The position numbers and the translations under genes are program-made. Shown one piece after another: positions 1 to 8,133 of a DNA stretch of 64,000 nucleotides; position 1 is the first letter of the stretch; the number at the start of each line of letters is the position of its first letter. A model generated the notes under the pieces. The model did not search any database and had not been told where the DNA came from. It was given only the letters and a program-made list of their open reading frames with translations. The stretch comes from Sphingomonas cremea (GTDB taxonomy: Bacteria > Pseudomonadota > Alphaproteobacteria > Sphingomonadales > Sphingomonadaceae), in NCBI RefSeq assembly GCF_021502585.1, contig NZ_JAKFGM010000003.1:476789-540788 (forward strand), read 5' to 3'.

Positions 1-790
1 CGGCCATCATCAGTCCCTCAGTGAGGCCGCCGCACTTGTCGAGTTTGATGTTGACGACATCGAACCGACCAACGGCACCGGCAACATCTTCGATCGTCAG
101 CAAGCTTTCGTCGCCGGCGATCGGAACCTTCGAGTTGTAGCCGTCGAGGTCGGCCTCGCGCCCGCGAGCCAATGGCTGCTCGAGCAGCGAAACATCCTGC
201 TCCTCCAGAGCGGCGACCAGTCGGTCGAGCACATCGATGACGAAGCCCTGGTTACCATCGACGCCGAGCCAGACGTCCGGCCGGGCGGCCCGGATTGCCT
301 TTACCCGAGCGATATCCAGGTCGATGTCACCGGTAAGCTTTACCTTGATCGACCGCGCATCACGGTAAGCGAGCGCCCCTTTCGCCATGACTTCGGGATC
401 GTCCGCGCCGAGGGTGAAAGTCGTGCACAGCGGCTTGGGAGCCGATTGGCCCGCGAGTTGCCACACCGGCATGCCCGCCCGTAAAGCTTCCAGCTCCCAA
501 AGGGCGCAATCGACCGCATTGCGCGCTCCGCCTGGCGGCATGATCGACCGCAATTCATCCCGCGTGGGGTTGTCTTCGATTGCGGCTCTGGCTGCGCCAA
601 TTTCCGAGAGCATATGGGGGACGTCGTCGCCAAGATAGTAGACTCCGCCCCCCTCTCCCCTACCCTTGAGCTCGCCATCATGGAGGGTGACGACGACGAC
701 ATCCGAATGGGTGAAAACATAACCGGAAATTCGAAACGGCTGGGCCAGCCGCAGCGTCTCTACCGCGACGTCCAGCGCCAGCCGTCCCAT
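1..790 (-). CDS. Enolase-superfamily dipeptide epimerase-like protein (3' end beyond window)
   Basis: Members of the mandelate racemase/muconate lactonizing branch abstract a proton alpha to a carboxylate; the closest named activity is L-Ala-D/L-Glu (dipeptide) epimerase. Translating the minus strand gives an open frame from ATG at 790 to the window edge (263 residues). It carries the expected catalytic landmarks in order: KVKL (general base lysines), GVDGNQGF (first metal Asp), LLEQPL (metal Glu), IAGDES (metal Asp) and NIKLDKCGG (second-side lysine). The N-terminal capping domain contains RGEGGGVYYLGD. The start overlaps the stop of the upstream serine hydrolase by one base (TGATG), so the two are probably translationally coupled and could process and then epimerise cell-wall or D-amino-acid peptides. 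The family is clear; the exact substrate is not. Confidence 0.82.
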   Translation of the reverse strand, partial: MGRLALDVAVETLRLAQPFRISGYVFTHSDVVVVTLHDGELKGRGEGGGVYYLGDDVPHMLSEIGAARAAIEDNPTRDELRSIMPPGGARNAVDCALWELEALRAGMPVWQLAGQSAPKPLCTTFTLGADDPEVMAKGALAYRDARSIKVKLTGDIDLDIARVKAIRAARPDVWLGVDGNQGFVIDVLDRLVAALEEQDVSLLEQPLARGREADLDGYNSKVPIAGDESLLTIEDVAGAVGRFDVVNIKLDKCGGLTEGLMMA

Positions 791-2781
791 CAGTAGTTCG
801 TTCCGAATCCGACGAGGTGGTATGAAAGAGCCACCCACAGGATAATCACGGAAGAGAAAAGAAGGGCGATTGCCCACAGCCTGGAGAACCAGCTGCGCTT
901 TTCGGTGAATGCCTGGCGTAAATTCCACCCGGCCAGCACCAAATAGCCGACGAAAGCGATTGGCGTTAGGACTTGGAGGGTGAGCAACAGCGGATCCAGT
1001 GGGCCGCCCAGCAGGGAAAGGGTCGAGAAACCGACTCCGATGAAGGTAACCCAGCCTGCAATTGTCGCCAGGGAAAGCCACTGCCAGCCGTGCCAGATGC
1101 GCTGCGAGCGCAGCCTGGCGCCTTCATGGAGCTTCGCAACCTTGAAACGCCGCCTGGCAATCGCTCCGGCCGGCCATGAAAGCGCTGCAAGGAAAAGCAG
1201 GCCGAGGGCGGTATAGAGTGCAGGGGCGAGCCACGCCGGGTCCTTGTACCAAGGCACCCGGTCGAACATCATGAATGGCGACACCGTGTCGAAGCTCCAG
1301 CGATTGACTTGGCCGTTCTCAACCTTGGCAGCGAGCTTCTCGTCGCTATCCAGGTCCTTCCAAACATAAGGCGCGATCTCGGCCCAGCGCCGGGGCTTGT
1401 TGCCCGTGTTGGTGACGAATGGCGCCGACAGCTTCCCGTCCTCGTCGGGACCGATGGCGATCGGGCTAACAAGGTCCAGGATATGCAGGAACTTGGAGCG
1501 ATAGCCGCGGCTGTTGAAGTAGCTGCCCGCCATCTGCTGGACGTGCTTCTTCGAGGTTTCCGGATCGACTGCGCTAGTGACTGGCTTACCCGGGAAGTAG
1601 CGGTTGCCGAACTCGTCAAACAGACGCTCCCTCAATGCTCGAGGCGCACCCTCTCCACCCGCGCTGTTGACGGAAACGAACAGGCCTACGCCATCGTCGA
1701 TGAATAGCGACAGGTCGGAGTGAAACAGGGTGGTGTCACCACCGTGGGCGATACCGCGATGGCCATTGATGTTCTGCTCATAGAAGCCGAGCGCCATGCG
1801 ATGCAGCCCGGGAATCTCGTCCAGGCGGTAGTTGTGCATCAACTTGGCGGTCTCCGGCTTGAGAATTCCGGCACCGTTATTGAGATGCGCAATCATGAAT
1901 TTACCCATGTCCGCGCCTGACGCCGACAGGCTCCCAGCCGGCGCCGGGTCGACGATTTCGAATTTCTCTGGTTTCCCCGACGCGCCCTTGTAGCCCTCGG
2001 ACATAAAGGGCTGGAGCTGCTTCGGCAGCGGCTGCCGGAAGCTGGCATAACGCATGTTGAGAGGCTGGAAGATGTGCCTGTCGACATAGTCATCGAATGA
2101 CATTCCCGACTGGCGCTGGACGATGTAGCCCGCAACCGCCGTCGCATAGTTGGAATAGGCCGGGGTCGAGCCCGCATCGAAGGCCCGATAGGGCAGGCTT
2201 TCCTTCACATAACGTTCCAGCGGAACAACCTTGCTGGGATCGTCATGGATGAGATGTCGAACGGTTTCCTCAAAACCTGACGTGTGCGTCATGATGTTGC
2301 GCATCGTGATCGGCTTGCCGTTGCGCGGAGGAATCTTGAAATCGAGGTACGTGTTGACGTCCTTGTCCAGGTCGATCTTGCCCTGCTCGACCAGCTGCAT
2401 GACCGCAGTCCAGGTGAACAGCTTGGACACGGAGCCGGGACGGAAAAGCGTCGTCTCCGGCGATACCGGCTTGCGCTTCTCGACATCGGAGAAGCCATAG
2501 CCTTTTTCGGTAAGGACCTGACCGTCCTTCACAACCACGACGACAGCGCCTGCGATATCCCCGCGTGCGATGGCATAGGGCATGAACCCGTCCAGCCAGG
2601 CGTCAACGTCGACCTTGTCCAGCGCATGCCCGCCTGTGACGGCCGGCGATGCCGGTGCCGTTAATGGCGCCGCTACCTTCCCGACTGCGCTCGGCGGTGA
2701 CAGCTTGACCGCCTCCTGCGCCAATGCAGTGCCGGCGGCGATTGCCAGCATCCCGAATGTAAAGCCTCGCCATTTGACCAT
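790..2781 (-). CDS. Serine hydrolase, beta-lactamase/penicillin-binding-protein fold, with C-terminal membrane region
   Basis: 663 residues. An N-terminal signal sequence (MVKWRGFTFGMLAIAAG, cleavage near ALAQE) is followed by a class C beta-lactamase-type domain with the three active-site motifs: SxxK in GSVSKLFT, YxN in PAYSNYATA and HxG in AHGGDTT. The last ~130 residues hold several hydrophobic segments (for example LYTALGLLFLAALSW), so the protein is probably membrane-anchored with its catalytic domain in the periplasm. ATG at 2781 was chosen because a GGAGG lies just upstream and a signal peptide begins there; the frame stays open further upstream but would run into the divergent promoter. 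Such proteins act as esterases, D-amino peptidases or carboxypeptidases. Coupling to the epimerase gene points to a D-amino-acid-containing peptide substrate, which is an inference. Confidence 0.85.
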   Translation of the reverse strand: MVKWRGFTFGMLAIAAGTALAQEAVKLSPPSAVGKVAAPLTAPASPAVTGGHALDKVDVDAWLDGFMPYAIARGDIAGAVVVVVKDGQVLTEKGYGFSDVEKRKPVSPETTLFRPGSVSKLFTWTAVMQLVEQGKIDLDKDVNTYLDFKIPPRNGKPITMRNIMTHTSGFEETVRHLIHDDPSKVVPLERYVKESLPYRAFDAGSTPAYSNYATAVAGYIVQRQSGMSFDDYVDRHIFQPLNMRYASFRQPLPKQLQPFMSEGYKGASGKPEKFEIVDPAPAGSLSASGADMGKFMIAHLNNGAGILKPETAKLMHNYRLDEIPGLHRMALGFYEQNINGHRGIAHGGDTTLFHSDLSLFIDDGVGLFVSVNSAGGEGAPRALRERLFDEFGNRYFPGKPVTSAVDPETSKKHVQQMAGSYFNSRGYRSKFLHILDLVSPIAIGPDEDGKLSAPFVTNTGNKPRRWAEIAPYVWKDLDSDEKLAAKVENGQVNRWSFDTVSPFMMFDRVPWYKDPAWLAPALYTALGLLFLAALSWPAGAIARRRFKVAKLHEGARLRSQRIWHGWQWLSLATIAGWVTFIGVGFSTLSLLGGPLDPLLLTLQVLTPIAFVGYLVLAGWNLRQAFTEKRSWFSRLWAIALLFSSVIILWVALSYHLVGFGTNY

Positions 2782-2848
2782 CACTGAATCCTCCCCAGTG
2801 ACCGGGATTGCCCCGGCCAGCGCCAGCCAATAGAGTAACCCTATTGTT

Positions 2849-2876
2849 CTGATTGGGACGTTGTTATCCTGATTGG
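2849..2876. promoter_or_regulatory. Two direct CTGATTGG repeats spaced 20 bp, candidate operator
   Basis: The 127-bp divergent region between the serine hydrolase (2781, minus) and the XRE-cupin regulator (2909, plus) carries CTGATTGG at 2849-2856 and again at 2869-2876. Each is preceded by a related TTGTT(A)T stretch. The 20-bp period is two helical turns, as expected for a dimeric helix-turn-helix protein bound on one face. The adjacent XRE-cupin regulator is the obvious candidate ligand. No binding evidence is available here. Confidence 0.4.
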
Positions 2877-2908
2877 AAAATTCGTCAACTGGAAAGGATT
2901 CGCTCCAC

Positions 2909-3556
2909 ATGCCGTCATCCGCTCCGACCTTGGGCGCGTTGCTCCGCGGCGTACGCAATCGCGAAGGCTGGACGCTGAAGCAGATGAGTGAAAAAAGCGG
3001 AATTCCGGTTTCGACACTTTCCAAGGTCGAGCATGACCGGCTGACGCTGACATACGACAAGCTTTATCAGGTCGCCCAACGTCTCGGCATGCGAATGTCG
3101 GAATTGTTCGCCGAATCGACCGATGACGCGCCGGCCGCGATTACGGCGCGCCGGAGCCTGTGCGACATCGACCACGCGGTACGCGTCGAGACGCGCAATT
3201 ACGATTATTATTATTTATGCACCGACCTTCGCCGAAAGCGCATGATTCCGGTCATCTCCAAGATCCGGGCGAAGACATCGGAGGAGTTCGGTGAAATGGC
3301 CCGCCACGCCGGCGAGGAGTTCATCTACGTCCTAAGCGGAAGGGTTACCGTCAACACCGAATATTATGATGCGGTGACTCTGGAGGTAGGCCAGTCGATC
3401 TACATCGATTCCAGCATGGGTCATGCCTATTTGGCTTCCGAGGGATGCGACGAGGCGGTTGTCCTGGCCGTAATGTCGAGCGCCGACGAGGAATTGTTGC
3501 AGTCGCTCATGTCCATCCATGAAGGGCAACAGGCGACCAGCAGCCAAAGCCTCTAA
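2909..3556 (+). CDS. XRE-family transcriptional regulator with C-terminal cupin domain
   Basis: 215 residues. Residues ~8-65 form an XRE helix-turn-helix (TLKQMSEKSGIPVSTLSKVE). Residues ~110-200 form a small-molecule-binding cupin barrel (HAGEEFIYVLSGRVTVNTE followed by IYIDSSMGHAYL). This architecture is that of PuuR-type and related regulators, which sense a small metabolite and usually control neighbouring genes. ATG at 2909 was preferred over a TTG 12 codons upstream because GGAAAGGA sits ~10 bases ahead of it. It is divergent from the serine hydrolase/epimerase pair and 20 bases upstream of the deacetylase gene, so it probably controls both directions. The ligand is unknown; polyamine or a D-peptide product are both compatible with the neighbours. 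Confidence 0.88.
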   Translation: MPSSAPTLGALLRGVRNREGWTLKQMSEKSGIPVSTLSKVEHDRLTLTYDKLYQVAQRLGMRMSELFAESTDDAPAAITARRSLCDIDHAVRVETRNYDYYYLCTDLRRKRMIPVISKIRAKTSEEFGEMARHAGEEFIYVLSGRVTVNTEYYDAVTLEVGQSIYIDSSMGHAYLASEGCDEAVVLAVMSSADEELLQSLMSIHEGQQATSSQSL

Positions 3557-3576
3557 AGCTTCCGGTCTGGGTGAGC

Positions 3577-4596
3577 ATGAAATCGATTCCATCCTATTTT
3601 GACGAGCGCCAGTACGCGCATGAGCCGCACCAAGAGCTGCATAATGGCGGCTGGGCTACTTACGCCGAGAAATCATCCCGGGCCGGGACGATCGCGGCCG
3701 GCCTGGCCAACCTGAATCCGGCGAGGGATTTCGGGCTCGGCCCGCTGCTGGACGTGCATGATGGCGGCTATGTCGACTTCCTGCGCATTGCCCATTCGGA
3801 ATGGATAGCCGCGGGCCGGGAGGGCGATGCAATCGGCTACACCTGGCCAGTTGTTCGCCGGCGGGAGCTCAAGCTGGATCGAATTGACGCCAAGCTTGGC
3901 CGCTACAGCTTTGATGCCGCGACGCCTATCGCAGAGGGCACTTGGGTGGCCAGCTACTGGAGCGCACAAACGGCACTTACGGCGCTGGCTGCGCTGCTCG
4001 ACGGTGAGGCGAGTACAAGTTTCGCCCTGTGCCGGCCGCCGGGGCACCATGCCGGCCGCGACTATTGCGGCGGCTATTGTTACCTGAACAATGCCGCGAT
4101 TGCAGCTCAGCGAGCCCGCCGGCAAGGGCGGCGCGTCGCGATCCTCGATCTTGACTATCATCACGGCAACGGGACGCAGGACATCTTTTACGATGACCCG
4201 GACATATTCTTCGCATCCATCCACGCCGATCCGGTGACCGACTATCCCTTCTTTTGGGGGCATGCGGACGAGCGAGGCGAAGGAACGGGCGAGGGCAAAA
4301 CGCTGAACCTTCCGCTTCCACGCGGAACGGATGTCATGGGATACCAAGAAGCCCTGGGCGTGGCGTTGAATGCCATTGCGGCGCACCAGGCAGACCTGAT
4401 CGTCCTGTCATTTGGAGCCGATACGTTCGAGGATGATCCTATCTCTTACTTTCGGCTGCGGAAGGATGATTATCCCAAAATCGCCGCCCGCGTTGCTTCA
4501 CTCGAACTACCCATCCTAGTCATCATGGAAGGCGGCTACGCCGTCGACGCGCTTGGACTGAACGTTGAAGCCTTTTTGGCTGGCTTAAGTGCCTAG
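3577..4596 (+). CDS. Histone-deacetylase-family amidohydrolase (acetylpolyamine amidohydrolase-like)
   Basis: 339 residues, the usual length for bacterial class II HDAC-like enzymes. These zinc hydrolases remove acetyl groups from polyamines or lysine. Visible residues: the catalytic His pair in RPPGHHAGRDY (His157/His158), zinc ligands in DLDYHHGNG (Asp191 and His196 region) and Asp282 in FGADTFEDDP. ATG at 3577 matches the typical N-terminus (MKSIPSYFDERQ); a GTG two codons earlier (3571) is possible and neither has a strong Shine-Dalgarno. It follows the XRE-cupin regulator by 20 bases on the same strand, so cotranscription is likely. Deacetylation of an acetylated amine feeding the amine/amino acid genes at 8-23 kb is an attractive but untested idea. 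Confidence 0.88.
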   Translation: MKSIPSYFDERQYAHEPHQELHNGGWATYAEKSSRAGTIAAGLANLNPARDFGLGPLLDVHDGGYVDFLRIAHSEWIAAGREGDAIGYTWPVVRRRELKLDRIDAKLGRYSFDAATPIAEGTWVASYWSAQTALTALAALLDGEASTSFALCRPPGHHAGRDYCGGYCYLNNAAIAAQRARRQGRRVAILDLDYHHGNGTQDIFYDDPDIFFASIHADPVTDYPFFWGHADERGEGTGEGKTLNLPLPRGTDVMGYQEALGVALNAIAAHQADLIVLSFGADTFEDDPISYFRLRKDDYPKIAARVASLELPILVIMEGGYAVDALGLNVEAFLAGLSA

Positions 4597-4626
4597 CCGT
4601 CCAGCATTTGATCCTGCCGAACGCCG

Positions 4627-5496
4627 TCAGCCATATCGAGCCAGGCGCCGAAGATAATCGGCATATTCGCCCTTACCCAAGCGATCCGTTGCGAGCTCCA
4701 GTTGAGCATCGTCGATGAAGCCTTCGCGCCAAGCAATCTCTTCGGGGCAAGCGATCTTCATGCCTTGGCGCCTTTCCAGCGTGGCAACGAATTCGCTCGC
4801 GTCGAGTAGGCTGTCCGGCGTGCCAGTATCCAGCCAGGCGAAGCCCCTACCCATTAGCTCGACTGACAAGCTGCCGCTTTCCAGGTAGGCGCGATTGACG
4901 TCCGTGATCTCGAGTTCGCCGCGCGCCGACGGTTGTATATTGGCGGCGATGTCGACGACCTTGCCGTCGTAGAAATAGAGTCCCGTGACTGCCCAATTGG
5001 ACTTGGGATCAGACGGCTTTTCGTCGATACTGATGGCCCGTCTTTGGCTGTCGAAGGCGACGACGCCATATCGCCCCGGATCTTTCACCTGATAGGCGAA
5101 CACCGTCGCCCCTTCCGCGCGCGACCGAGCCTGACCCAGCAGCTCGGAAAGGCCGTGGCCGAAGAAGATATTGTCGCCCAGGATAAGGCAACTGGGCCCT
5201 CCCGATACGAAATCCGCCCCGATGATAAAGGCCTGGGCTAACCCTTTGGGTTCGGGCTGCACGGCGTATGACAGGCTGATTCCCCACTGGGAACCGTCGC
5301 CAAGCAGACGGTGAAATCCGCCAGATTCTTGTGGAGTCGTGATTATCAGGATGTCGCGAATCCCCGCCAGCATCAACGTGCTGAGCGGATAGTAGATCAT
5401 CGGCTTGTCATAGACCGGCATCAGCTGCTTCGACGCGGCGAGCGTCATCGGATAGAGACGCGTGCCACTGCCGCCGGCAAGTATGATCCCCTTCAT
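4627..5496 (-). CDS. rmlA: Glucose-1-phosphate thymidylyltransferase
   Basis: 289 residues, the standard size. It makes dTDP-glucose from glucose-1-phosphate and dTTP, the first step of dTDP-L-rhamnose synthesis, in the cytoplasm. The nucleotidyltransferase signature [11 protein letters not shown] lies at the N-terminus, with later motifs DNIFFGHG and [13 protein letters not shown] at 5496 ([11 protein letters not shown]) was chosen because upstream in-frame codons would lie inside rmlB. The start overlaps the rmlB stop by four bases (ATGA), so it is the last gene of a coupled rmlC-rmlB-rmlA unit. It converges on the HDAC-like gene 30 bases away. Confidence 0.96.
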   Translation of the reverse strand: MKGIILAGGSGTRLYPMTLAASKQLMPVYDKPMIYYPLSTLMLAGIRDILIITTPQESGGFHRLLGDGSQWGISLSYAVQPEPKGLAQAFIIGADFVSGGPSCLILGDNIFFGHGLSELLGQARSRAEGATVFAYQVKDPGRYGVVAFDSQRRAISIDEKPSDPKSNWAVTGLYFYDGKVVDIAANIQPSARGELEITDVNRAYLESGSLSVELMGRGFAWLDTGTPDSLLDASEFVATLERRQGMKIACPEEIAWREGFIDDAQLELATDRLGKGEYADYLRRLARYG

Positions 5497-6533
5497 AGTC
5501 GCTCGATACCTTTGTCTTCGTCGGGCCGCAGGGGCCGCCACCACCACTCGTTTTCGAGGTACCAGGCGACGGTCTTCTCGATTCCACTGTCGAAGTCGTT
5601 GCTGGCGCGCCACCCAAGCTCCGTCTCAAGTTTCGTCGCGTCAATCGCATAGCGCGCATCATGGCCGGGCCGATCGGGGACGAACTCGATCAGCTCACGA
5701 TGAGGACGACCTTTTGGAACGAGCCGGTCGAGAATGTCGCAGATTCGGCCAACGACGTCGATGTTAGTCCGCTCGTTACGGCCGCCGACATTGTAAGTCT
5801 CGCCGGGCTCGCCGCGCTCCGCAATCAGATCGAGAGCGCGAGCATGATCTTCGACGAACAACCAGTCGCGGACCTGTTCACCCCTGCCGTAGACCGGCAA
5901 CGGCTGGCCGCAAAGAGCGTTCAGGATCGTGAGCGGGATCAGCTTTTCCGGGAAATGGTACGGCCCGTAATTGTTGGAACAGTTCGATACCACGACCGGC
6001 AAGCCGTAAGTGCGATGCCACGCCTTTGCGAGGTGATCCGATGCGGCTTTCGAAGCTGAATAAGGCGAGCTCGGGTCGTAAGGTGTCTCTTCGGAAAAGA
6101 GTCCGTCGGCCCCCAGCGATCCGTACACTTCGTCGGTCGACACGTGAAGGAAGCGGAAGGCCTGCCTCGGCCCGTTCACAAGCGCATTCCAGTAATGACG
6201 CGCTACCTCTAGCAGCGTGAAGGTTCCGAGCACGTTGGTGCGAATGAACTCGTCGGCGCCGGTGATGGACCGGTCGACGTGACTTTCGGCAGCAAGATGC
6301 ATCACTCGGTCGGGCGCAAATTCGGCGAAGCGACGCGCCATCTCCTCCCGATCGCAGATGTCGGCCTTGACGAAACGGTAGTTCGGCTTGTCCTCGACCT
6401 CATGGAGCGAGGCGAGGTTGCCCGCATAGGTCAGTGCGTCGATGTTGAGGACGTCGTAGCCCTTGTCGAGGACAAGGTGGCGAACGAGCGCTGAGCCGAT
6501 GAACCCTGCCCCGCCAGTCACAATCACCCGCAT
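5493..6533 (-). CDS. rmlB: dTDP-glucose 4,6-dehydratase
   Basis: 346 residues, an extended short-chain dehydrogenase/reductase. It converts dTDP-glucose to dTDP-4-keto-6-deoxyglucose with tightly bound NAD. Visible motifs: N-terminal [14 protein letters not shown] (Rossmann nucleotide binding), [12 protein letters not shown], the substrate-contact stretch [10 protein letters not shown], and the catalytic [11 protein letters not shown] (Tyr-x3-Lys). It overlaps rmlC by ten bases upstream and rmlA by four bases downstream, so the three should be cotranscribed and coupled. Confidence 0.97.
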   Translation of the reverse strand: MRVIVTGGAGFIGSALVRHLVLDKGYDVLNIDALTYAGNLASLHEVEDKPNYRFVKADICDREEMARRFAEFAPDRVMHLAAESHVDRSITGADEFIRTNVLGTFTLLEVARHYWNALVNGPRQAFRFLHVSTDEVYGSLGADGLFSEETPYDPSSPYSASKAASDHLAKAWHRTYGLPVVVSNCSNNYGPYHFPEKLIPLTILNALCGQPLPVYGRGEQVRDWLFVEDHARALDLIAERGEPGETYNVGGRNERTNIDVVGRICDILDRLVPKGRPHRELIEFVPDRPGHDARYAIDATKLETELGWRASNDFDSGIEKTVAWYLENEWWWRPLRPDEDKGIERL

Positions 6534-7099
6534 GAATATGCCGCCTTCGAAAAATACGACGGGAGGTCCGCGAGGGACGGTTGCTGGAGGTCCTTTCGGG
6601 ACAGAGTCGACGGGTCAGCGATGGCCGGCCAGTCGATGGCGATATCCGGATCGTCCCACGCCACGCCCTTATCCGCTGCGGCGTCATAGTAGGCCGTCAC
6701 TCTATAGCTGACGATCGAATTAGGCTCGAGAGTGCAATAGGCATGCCCGAACCCGACCGGAATCCACAGCTGATTCCCGAGGGCGGCAGTCAGCTCGGTA
6801 CCGATCCACTGGCCATAGGTCGAACTGCCGCTTCGCAGGTCCACGGCGATGTCGAGGATGCGACCGGCTGTACAGTGAATCAGCTTTCCTTGGGCGGACG
6901 GATCAATCTGGAAATGAATTCCCCGGATCGTTCCCGCAGCGATGTTGAACGATTCATTGTCCTGGACAAAGGCGACCGGACCCACTTTTTCCACAAATAT
7001 TGACTGGCGAAACGTTTCGCAAAAATAGCCGCGTTCATCTTCGATCTTGCGGGGAAGAATTTCGAGCGGCCCCTCGAGATCAAATGCTCGAAATTTCAT
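6524..7099 (-). CDS. rmlC: dTDP-4-dehydrorhamnose 3,5-epimerase
   Basis: 191 residues, a cupin-fold epimerase acting third in dTDP-rhamnose synthesis. Signature residues include [12 protein letters not shown], the catalytic-His stretch IRGIHFQ, and [14 protein letters not shown]. It is the promoter-proximal gene of the rmlC-rmlB-rmlA run. The reductase rmlD, often found with these genes, is absent from this window, so the final step must be encoded elsewhere or the pathway must branch to another dTDP-sugar. The 119 bases upstream (7100-7218) hold no gene and must contain its promoter unless it reads from the IclR gene. Confidence 0.96.
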   Translation of the reverse strand: MKFRAFDLEGPLEILPRKIEDERGYFCETFRQSIFVEKVGPVAFVQDNESFNIAAGTIRGIHFQIDPSAQGKLIHCTAGRILDIAVDLRSGSSTYGQWIGTELTAALGNQLWIPVGFGHAYCTLEPNSIVSYRVTAYYDAAADKGVAWDDPDIAIDWPAIADPSTLSRKDLQQPSLADLPSYFSKAAYSCG

Positions 7100-7218
7100 G
7101 TGCGTCCCAACTTGCCTGCCAGCCTTTCAGCTCGCACGACCCTGCGGTGAGCCAGGCTGGCCAACCCACACCCATCCTTTTCCGATTTCTTGTCCGATTC
7201 AATGGGCAGTTTTGCGAT

Positions 7219-8037
7219 TCACTGCGTCCCTGTCACTGCGGGCAGCCAGTCAGGTGGCGTGCGCTGCTCGATGGCGACCGCCGTTTCCCGCAGCGCCGGC
7301 GCCAGCACGTCTATTGCGCGGGTTCGAGCTTCGGCATCGAAACGCATCCCGATATTAAGCGCCGCTGCGACACGACCCTCGCGGTTTCGGACCGGAACCG
7401 CGATCGAGCATAGGCCGCGTTCAAGTTCCTGTTCGACATAGGCGAAACCCTGAGTGCGAACCTCATCGATGGCCCGGCGCAACTGAGATCGGTCGGTGAT
7501 GGTATATTCCGTGCGACGGACAGGTTTGCAGGCTTTCAACCAGTTATTTAGCTGGGCATCGTCAAGTCCGGCGAGCAAAGCGCGGCCCATCGATGAACAA
7601 TAGGCGGGCAGCTGCGCGCCGACCCCCAACGACACCGTCATCACCTTTCGGACGGGGACGCGGGCAACATATACGATCGACTGACCATCGAGCACGGTCA
7701 TGGAGCAGCTCTCATCGACGCGGTGGGACAGCTCCTCCATCAGCGGCTGAGCCAGGTCGCCCAGTTTGAGCGAGCCGAGAAAGCCATAGCCCAGTTCCAG
7801 CACCCGCGGCGTCAGCGTATAGTCCCGGCCGTCGGCCCGGACGTAGCCCAAGTGCTCCAGCGTCAATACCAACCGCCGGGCGGCAGCGCGCGACAAGCCG
7901 GATCGCGCTGCAACGGCGGCAAGGCTCATGCGCGGCATGTCGCGATCAAATGTGCGCAGGACCGCCAGGCCTCGGGCCAGCGACTGCACGTAGTCGGGAC
8001 TGCTTTCAAAGCCCTTGTCGTTTTTTTCGTCGGTCAT
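7219..8037 (-). CDS. IclR-family transcriptional regulator (PcaR/PcaU-like)
   Basis: 272 residues from ATG at 8037. An N-terminal winged helix-turn-helix (SLAAVAARSGLSRAAARRLV) is followed by the effector-binding domain of the IclR family (for example GRALLAGLDDAQLNNWL and RGLCSIAVPVRNREG). The overall pattern is that of the PcaR/PcaU/PobR subgroup, which regulates aromatic or organic-acid catabolic operons. The frame is open for 22 more codons upstream, but the conserved region starts well after 8037 and no better start is visible. It is divergent from the aminotransferase/CoA-transferase operon, and a perfect 15-bp palindrome lies between them, so this is the likely regulator of that operon. 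Confidence 0.9.
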   Translation of the reverse strand: MTDEKNDKGFESSPDYVQSLARGLAVLRTFDRDMPRMSLAAVAARSGLSRAAARRLVLTLEHLGYVRADGRDYTLTPRVLELGYGFLGSLKLGDLAQPLMEELSHRVDESCSMTVLDGQSIVYVARVPVRKVMTVSLGVGAQLPAYCSSMGRALLAGLDDAQLNNWLKACKPVRRTEYTITDRSQLRRAIDEVRTQGFAYVEQELERGLCSIAVPVRNREGRVAAALNIGMRFDAEARTRAIDVLAPALRETAVAIEQRTPPDWLPAVTGTQ

Positions 8038-8086
8038 TTTCAATGCTGAAGCGGCGTTGACAGAAAATATTGGTAATCCTAGCATT

Positions 8087-8120
8087 GTGCGTAATACGGT
8101 CAACCGTGCGATTATCGCAC
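8087..8120. promoter_or_regulatory. Palindrome GTGCGATTATCGCAC plus upstream half-site, candidate IclR operator
   Basis: Positions 8106-8120 are a palindrome with 7-bp arms around a central T (GTGCGAT / ATCGCAC). A related sequence starting GTGCG and ending ACGG lies at 8087-8099, 19 bp upstream. IclR-family regulators typically bind 14-15 bp palindromes, often in tandem, in the divergent promoter next to their own gene, which is where this sits. It ends only 14 bases before the proposed aminotransferase start. Confidence 0.55.
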
Positions 8121-8133
8121 ATTTTCAAGGGGA

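Noticed and set aside
2782..3060. N-terminal extension of the serine hydrolase by 93 residues
   Set aside because: It would remove the clear signal peptide from the N-terminus and run across the divergent promoter into the regulator gene; GGAGG marks ATG 2781.
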